Below are positions 61,066 through 64,000 of a stretch of 64,000 bases of DNA, piece after piece (the first letter of the stretch is position 1; each line of letters starts with the position of its first letter). The stretch covers positions 6,179,001-6,243,000 of the forward strand of contig NZ_CP015849.1 in the NCBI RefSeq assembly GCF_001654495.1. Direction: 5' to 3'. The notes beneath the pieces are model-generated. The model saw only the letters and a program-made list of their open reading frames with translations. It was not told where the DNA came from and ran no database searches. The translations under genes were made by a program, and so were the position numbers. This DNA comes from Streptomyces sp. SAT1 (GTDB taxonomy: Bacteria > Actinomycetota > Actinomycetes > Streptomycetales > Streptomycetaceae).

Positions 61066-61090
61066 AAACCCCAGTTGATCTGGGGTTTTT
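61066..61090 (+). terminator. Rho-independent terminator after tRNA-Leu
   Basis: AAACCCCAG (61066-61074) and CTGGGGTTTTT (61080-61090) form a stem with a TTGAT loop and a T run, directly after the tRNA CCA end. Confidence 0.9.
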
Positions 61091-61149
61091 CTGTTTCTCA
61101 GACTGTGGCGTGACCAACCACGTGACCAACAGCCGAGCGAATCTCCTGG

Positions 61150-61690
61150 TCAGACCAGGGATGACAGGCCGAGTCGGCCCGCTCCGGAAGCGGCCAGCCG
61201 CCGCGCTCCGTCCTTACGTGAGTGCCCGTACCTGGCCATGGTGTAGCCCGGCGAGTGGTGCCGGACGTTGGCGGAGATCTCTACGGGGTTCTCCCCGGCC
61301 TCCAGGTCGTTCGTGACCTTGCTGTGCCTCCAGTCGTGGATACGGAAGTCTTCCGGCAGGTGCAGACGGCTCCGGAGGGTGCGCCACCGAGCCGACATCT
61401 TTTCGGGGTCCTGCGGGCCCCCTGCCTCGCCCCGGTAGAGCTTGAAGCCGTCCCGAGCGAACACCAGGTCGTGATCCACCCACGCGGAGCCGAGACGCGC
61501 CCGTTCGGCGTCTTGGCGCTGCTTCTGCCCCTCCAGGACATTGATCACGGACTGATCCACATGGATCACCGCGTTGTCGTCGCCGTCCTTGGTCAGCTTC
61601 CGCAGCCGGTAGGTGTTGCCTTCCTCGACCACGACCCAGCCCAGTTCGATGGGAGCAATGCTCAGGACTTGTGGATCGGTTTCGGGAGGG
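61150..61690 (-). pseudogene. Tyrosine integrase, C-terminal fragment
   Basis: About 180 C-terminal residues are recognisable: WVVVEEGNTYRLRKLTKDGD, LVFARDGFKLYRG, then the catalytic region FRIHDWRHSKVTNDLEAGEN (H-x-x-R), ISANVRHHSPG and TMARYGHSRKD with the tyrosine. The N-terminal half, including the first catalytic Arg, is missing, because the reading frame upstream is IS256-family DNA. The protein as left cannot be a functional integrase. Confidence 0.8.
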
Positions 61691-61773
61691 CACGCGGAGG
61701 ACGTACCTTCCCGAATGATCCGTAAGGTCTCCGAGCAGGCCCGCGTTGCAGCGCGGGTCGGGAAGGCACGCCC

Positions 61774-63023
61774 GTGCTCAGCGTAGTCACCGACGCCGGC
61801 TCCACCCAGTCCGGCTCCCTGATCGACGAGATCGTCCGAGAGAGCGCCCGCCGGATGCTGGCCGCCGCACTGGAGGCGGAAGTCAGCCAGTACATAGCCG
61901 AGTTGGCCGCCGAGACCGACGAGCAAGGCCGACGTCTCTTGTTCGAAACGGCCATCACCGGTCTCGCACCGTGGTCACTGCGGCCGGGCCCAGTCGAGGT
62001 CACCGCGCCCCGCATCAACGACCGTCGGGTTGATGAGGCCACCGGCGAACGCAAACGGTTCTCCTCGAAGATCCTGGCCCCATGGTGCCGCAAGCCGTCG
62101 AAGATCACCGAGGTCCTGCCGCTGCTCTACGTGCACGGACTGCCCTCCGGCGACTTCGTGCCCGCGCTGGAGCAGTTCCTCGGCGGCACCGCCGGGCTTT
62201 CACCGGCGACCGTGACCAGGCTGACGAAGCAGTGGAGCGACGACCACGCCGCCTTCCAGGAGCGTGACCTGTCCGACCGCGACTTTGTCTACGTCTGGGC
62301 CGACGGCGTCCACCCGAAAGTCCGGCTCGGGCAGGCGCACTCGTGCGTCCTGGTCCTGCTCGGCGTCGGCCTGGACGGCACCAAGGAGCTGATCGCCCTG
62401 GCTGAGGGCCTGCGGGACTCCACCGAGTCGTGGGCCGACCTGTTGCGAGACTGCCGCCGGCGCGGCAAGCGCGACCCCGAGCTGGTGGTCGGGGACGGTG
62501 CAATGGGCCTTTGGCGGGCGCTCGCCGAGGTGTTCCCGGCCGCACGGCCGCACAGGTGCTAGGTTCACAAATCCCGCAACGTCACCAACTGTCTGCCCAA
62601 GTCAGCGCAGCCGGCGCCCTGAAGGCGATGCAGGAGATCTGCAACGCCGAAGACCGCGGCCACGCCGAGAAGGCGATCGAGGCTTTCGCGAGAACTTACG
62701 GCGCGAAGTTCCCCAAGGCCGTCGCGAAGATCACCGAGGACCGGGACGAGCTGCTCGCTTTCTACGACTTTCCCGCCGAGCACTGGATCCACCTGCGGAC
62801 CACGAACCCGATCGAGTCAACGTTCTCCACGGTCAAGCTCCGCACCAAGGTCACCCGCGGCGCTGGCAGCCCTGCGGCGGCCCTCGCTATGGTGTTCAAG
62901 CTGGTTGAGTCCACCCGGACGCGATGGCGCGCGGTCACCGGTGCCCGCCTGGTGTCCCTGGTCCGCGCCGGTGCCAGCTTCGAGAACGGTGTCCTGGTCG
63001 AGCGCGAGGAGCAGGTCGCATGA
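61774..63023 (+). pseudogene. IS256-family transposase with a stop codon and a frameshift
   Basis: The first part (61774-62562) reads LIDEIVRESARRMLAAALEAEV and continues through YVWADGVHPKVRLGQAHSC to VVGDGAMGLWRALAEVFPAARPHRC. This is the DDE catalytic core, ending at TAG (62560-62562) where homologues have a Trp codon (HQRCWVHK). Beyond it the same frame continues as VHKSRNVTNCLPKSAQPA until about 62615, where one base is missing, and the next frame carries LKAMQEICNAEDRGHAEKAI ... TTNPIESTFSTVKLRT, including the catalytic Glu region, to 63023. Two lesions make it inactive. Confidence 0.88.
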
Positions 63024-63511
63024 ACGTCCACGACATCCTGCAGAACCCTGACGAGCACGTCCGCTTCGCGGCCTACCTCGACAAGCTGCAGCAGGTCGCC
63101 GAGGTGGACGAGGTCGACTTGGTCCGCCGCGTGCTCACCGATCCGGACCGGACGATGGCCAAGTCCGCCGTGCTGCGGCACCTGGACCGTCGAGCCGCCG
63201 GCCTCTACGCCTGTCCCGCTTACGAGGAGTGGGCGCAGGCGATGACCCAGGCCACGATCGACCACTCCTTCCTGGCTCAGCGCCTGCGGGAGTGGTCACT
63301 CTTCCGCGCCGTCACGCTCAAGCTGCCCTGGCAGCCGGACGACCTGCTCGCGTCATCCAACTGGCTCCAGCTCAAGACAGCCGCCGGGACGAACACCGAG
63401 GCCATCGAGATCCTCGCCGAAGCCGGCCGCACCAAGCGGATCCGGAACACCGCCAGGACCAGCCTCAACCACCGCAGCGAGAGCTGGAACCAGCTCACCC
63501 ACAACTCTTGA
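63020..63511 (+). CDS. Unknown protein coupled to the transposase (possible passenger)
   Basis: 163 residues: MNVHDILQNPDEHVRFAAYL, DKLQQVAEVDEVDLVRRVLTD, AVLRHLDRRAAGLYACPAYEEW, LREWSLFRAVTLKLPWQPDD, then an Arg/Asn-rich end. Mostly helical, soluble, no recognised family. The ATG overlaps the transposase stop (ATGA), so it may be translated with it and be an IS passenger or accessory gene. It is open and intact although the transposase is broken. The same frame continues after its TGA without another stop to 63667. Confidence 0.55.
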   Translation: MNVHDILQNPDEHVRFAAYLDKLQQVAEVDEVDLVRRVLTDPDRTMAKSAVLRHLDRRAAGLYACPAYEEWAQAMTQATIDHSFLAQRLREWSLFRAVTLKLPWQPDDLLASSNWLQLKTAAGTNTEAIEILAEAGRTKRIRNTARTSLNHRSESWNQLTHNS

Positions 63512-63514
63512 CTA

Positions 63515-63667
63515 TTGCTCCGCGGAAGCGGAGAGCGTGAGCAGAACCGAGGAACGGTCGTCCGCCTGGACGCCTACCGCCCGGAGCCGAGACGGGTACC
63601 GGAGCCTGCATCGGAACCGAAGCGGCCCGTATCGCTCGAAGGGAACCCGTTCCGCGCACTGCATTAA
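63515..63667 (+). other. Possible C-terminal remnant of an interrupted gene
   Basis: In the frame of the preceding gene, after its TGA, about 50 residues read through RGTVVRLDAYRPEPRRVPEP to EGNPFRALH and end in TAATAA. There is no good start codon. The composition looks like a real protein C-terminus, perhaps of the integrated element's own gene cut by the IS. Tentative. Confidence 0.3.
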
Positions 63668-63684
63668 TAAGTCTCTAGAAAGCT

Positions 63685-63714
63685 AAGCCCCACCCACCTC
63701 CGTGGATGGGGCTT
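63685..63714. terminator. Hairpin terminator between convergent genes
   Basis: AAGCCCCA (63685-63692) pairs with TGGGGCTT (63707-63714), with an inner CCAC/GTGG stem. It lies between the IS end and the NUDIX stop codon, in AT-rich surroundings. Confidence 0.8.
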
Positions 63715-63727
63715 GATTATCCATATG

Positions 63728-64000
63728 CTACCCCAGATACGGACTCGGACGATTCTCCAGGAAGTGTCGAATCCTTAGTTTCTGCGTGTGATGCATCGGT
63801 AGCGTATTAATTTCTTCAGGGTCAACAAAGCGAATTTCTGTTGACTCGTCAGAGATTTCCGAGTGTCCACCGACGATTCGCGCAGTGAAGCATACATTGA
63901 ACTGACGTCTCACTTCGCCGTCGCTGTACGCGATGATGTGGCGAGGGTCTGTGTACGTGCCGACAAGCCCGGTGATCTCGACGTCATACCCGGTTTCTTC
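63728..64000 (-). CDS. NUDIX hydrolase, C-terminal part (runs off the window)
   Basis: The frame enters at base 64000 with EETGYDVEITGLVGTYTDPR, the end of a Nudix box (REVxEETGY) plus its following strand, and continues RRQFNVCFTARIVGGHSEI, FVDPEEINTLPMHHTQKLRI to a TAG near 63728. The N-terminus, including the first half of the Nudix box, is outside. Third codon positions are much less GC-rich than elsewhere in the window, pointing to foreign origin with the integrated element. Confidence 0.88.
   Translation of the reverse strand, partial: EETGYDVEITGLVGTYTDPRHIIAYSDGEVRRQFNVCFTARIVGGHSEISDESTEIRFVDPEEINTLPMHHTQKLRIRHFLENRPSPYLG

Larger units (their letters stand above)
61700..63511 (+). 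mobile_element. IS256-family insertion sequence, inactivated
   Basis: It interrupts the integrase gene and carries the broken transposase (61774-63023) and an overlapping second gene (63020-63511). The boundaries are approximate: the left end lies between about 61690 and 61770, the right end after 63023. I could not find matching terminal inverted repeats by eye. Confidence 0.7.
61058..64000. mobile_element. Left end of a tRNA-Leu-integrated element (extends past the window)
   Basis: An integrase C-terminus points toward the tRNA 3' end, the standard arrangement for elements inserted in tRNA genes. Beyond it lie an IS256-family element, a possible passenger gene and a lower-GC NUDIX gene unlike the rest of the window. 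The right attachment site is not in view, so extent and type (ICE, AICE or prophage) are unknown. Confidence 0.55.

Noticed and set aside
61690..63540. Terminal inverted repeats of the IS256-family element
   Set aside because: The left-end CTTCCCGAATGATCC and the right-end CTTCCGCGGAGC (reverse complement) share only the first few bases; not convincing, so ends are given as approximate.

Overview
The window is high-GC actinobacterial DNA, almost certainly a Streptomyces chromosome. Nearly every gene has G/C-rich third codon positions, GTG starts are common, genes overlap by ATGA/GTGA, and the gene families are Streptomyces-typical: gas vesicle cluster gvpO-A-F-G-Y-Z-J-L-S-K, DUF5753 XRE regulators, a CebR-type operator and F420 enzymes. 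The gvp order is that known from S. coelicolor. There is no rRNA, CRISPR array or large secondary-metabolite cluster.

Layout. 1-5768: start of a secreted NlpC/P60-type protein (minus), then a tight operon of four peptidases (M55 D-aminopeptidase, M20, S9, S66 LD-carboxypeptidase), best read as peptide and muropeptide breakdown. 6026-10548: small conserved proteins, a DUF5107/TPR protein, a holin-like membrane protein and an F420-dependent oxidoreductase. 10737-15249: coupled operon of a type II NADH dehydrogenase with a collagen-like tail, a transketolase and a LigD-type polymerase domain. 15295-20778: the ten-gene gas vesicle cluster. 20878-28447: methyltransferase, PAP2/diacylglycerol kinase fusion, histidine phosphatase, ABC-F ATPase, baeRF protein, DUF6158, DJ-1/PfpI and DUF2795. 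28874-36955: a secreted anchored protein, a pseudo-aminotransferase coupled to a metallo-beta-lactamase protein, DedA with a second metallo-beta-lactamase protein, a resolvase-like protein and a membrane phosphodiesterase-like protein. 37097-44296: OsmC, an extra DnaK, a decayed DUF574 methyltransferase, two XRE regulators, ADP-ribosylglycohydrolase, pterin dehydratase and a methyltransferase. 44352-48730: polysaccharide block, a GH6 cellulase behind two CebR-like boxes and a GH75 chitosanase behind an AGGAAA/TTTCCT palindrome. 48887-60877: aldo/keto reductase, fatty acyl-CoA ligase, MFS pump with Lrp regulator, LysR with SBF transporter, MarR with quinone oxidoreductase, FdhD and a KAS III.

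60974-64000: a tRNA-Leu(GAG) gene with the start of an integrated element behind it: an integrase C-terminus pointing at the tRNA, cut by a broken IS256-family element with a possible passenger gene, then a lower-GC NUDIX gene running off the edge.

Theme: several promoters fit the Streptomyces sigma-B-type stress consensus GNNT-N14..16-GGGTAC. They lie before the holin-like gene, the F420 enzyme, the baeRF gene, the DUF2795-PfpI operon and dnaK, with a weaker one before the NADH dehydrogenase operon. Much of 9-40 kb may therefore be a stress island with the gas vesicle genes embedded in it. This is inferred from sequence motifs only.
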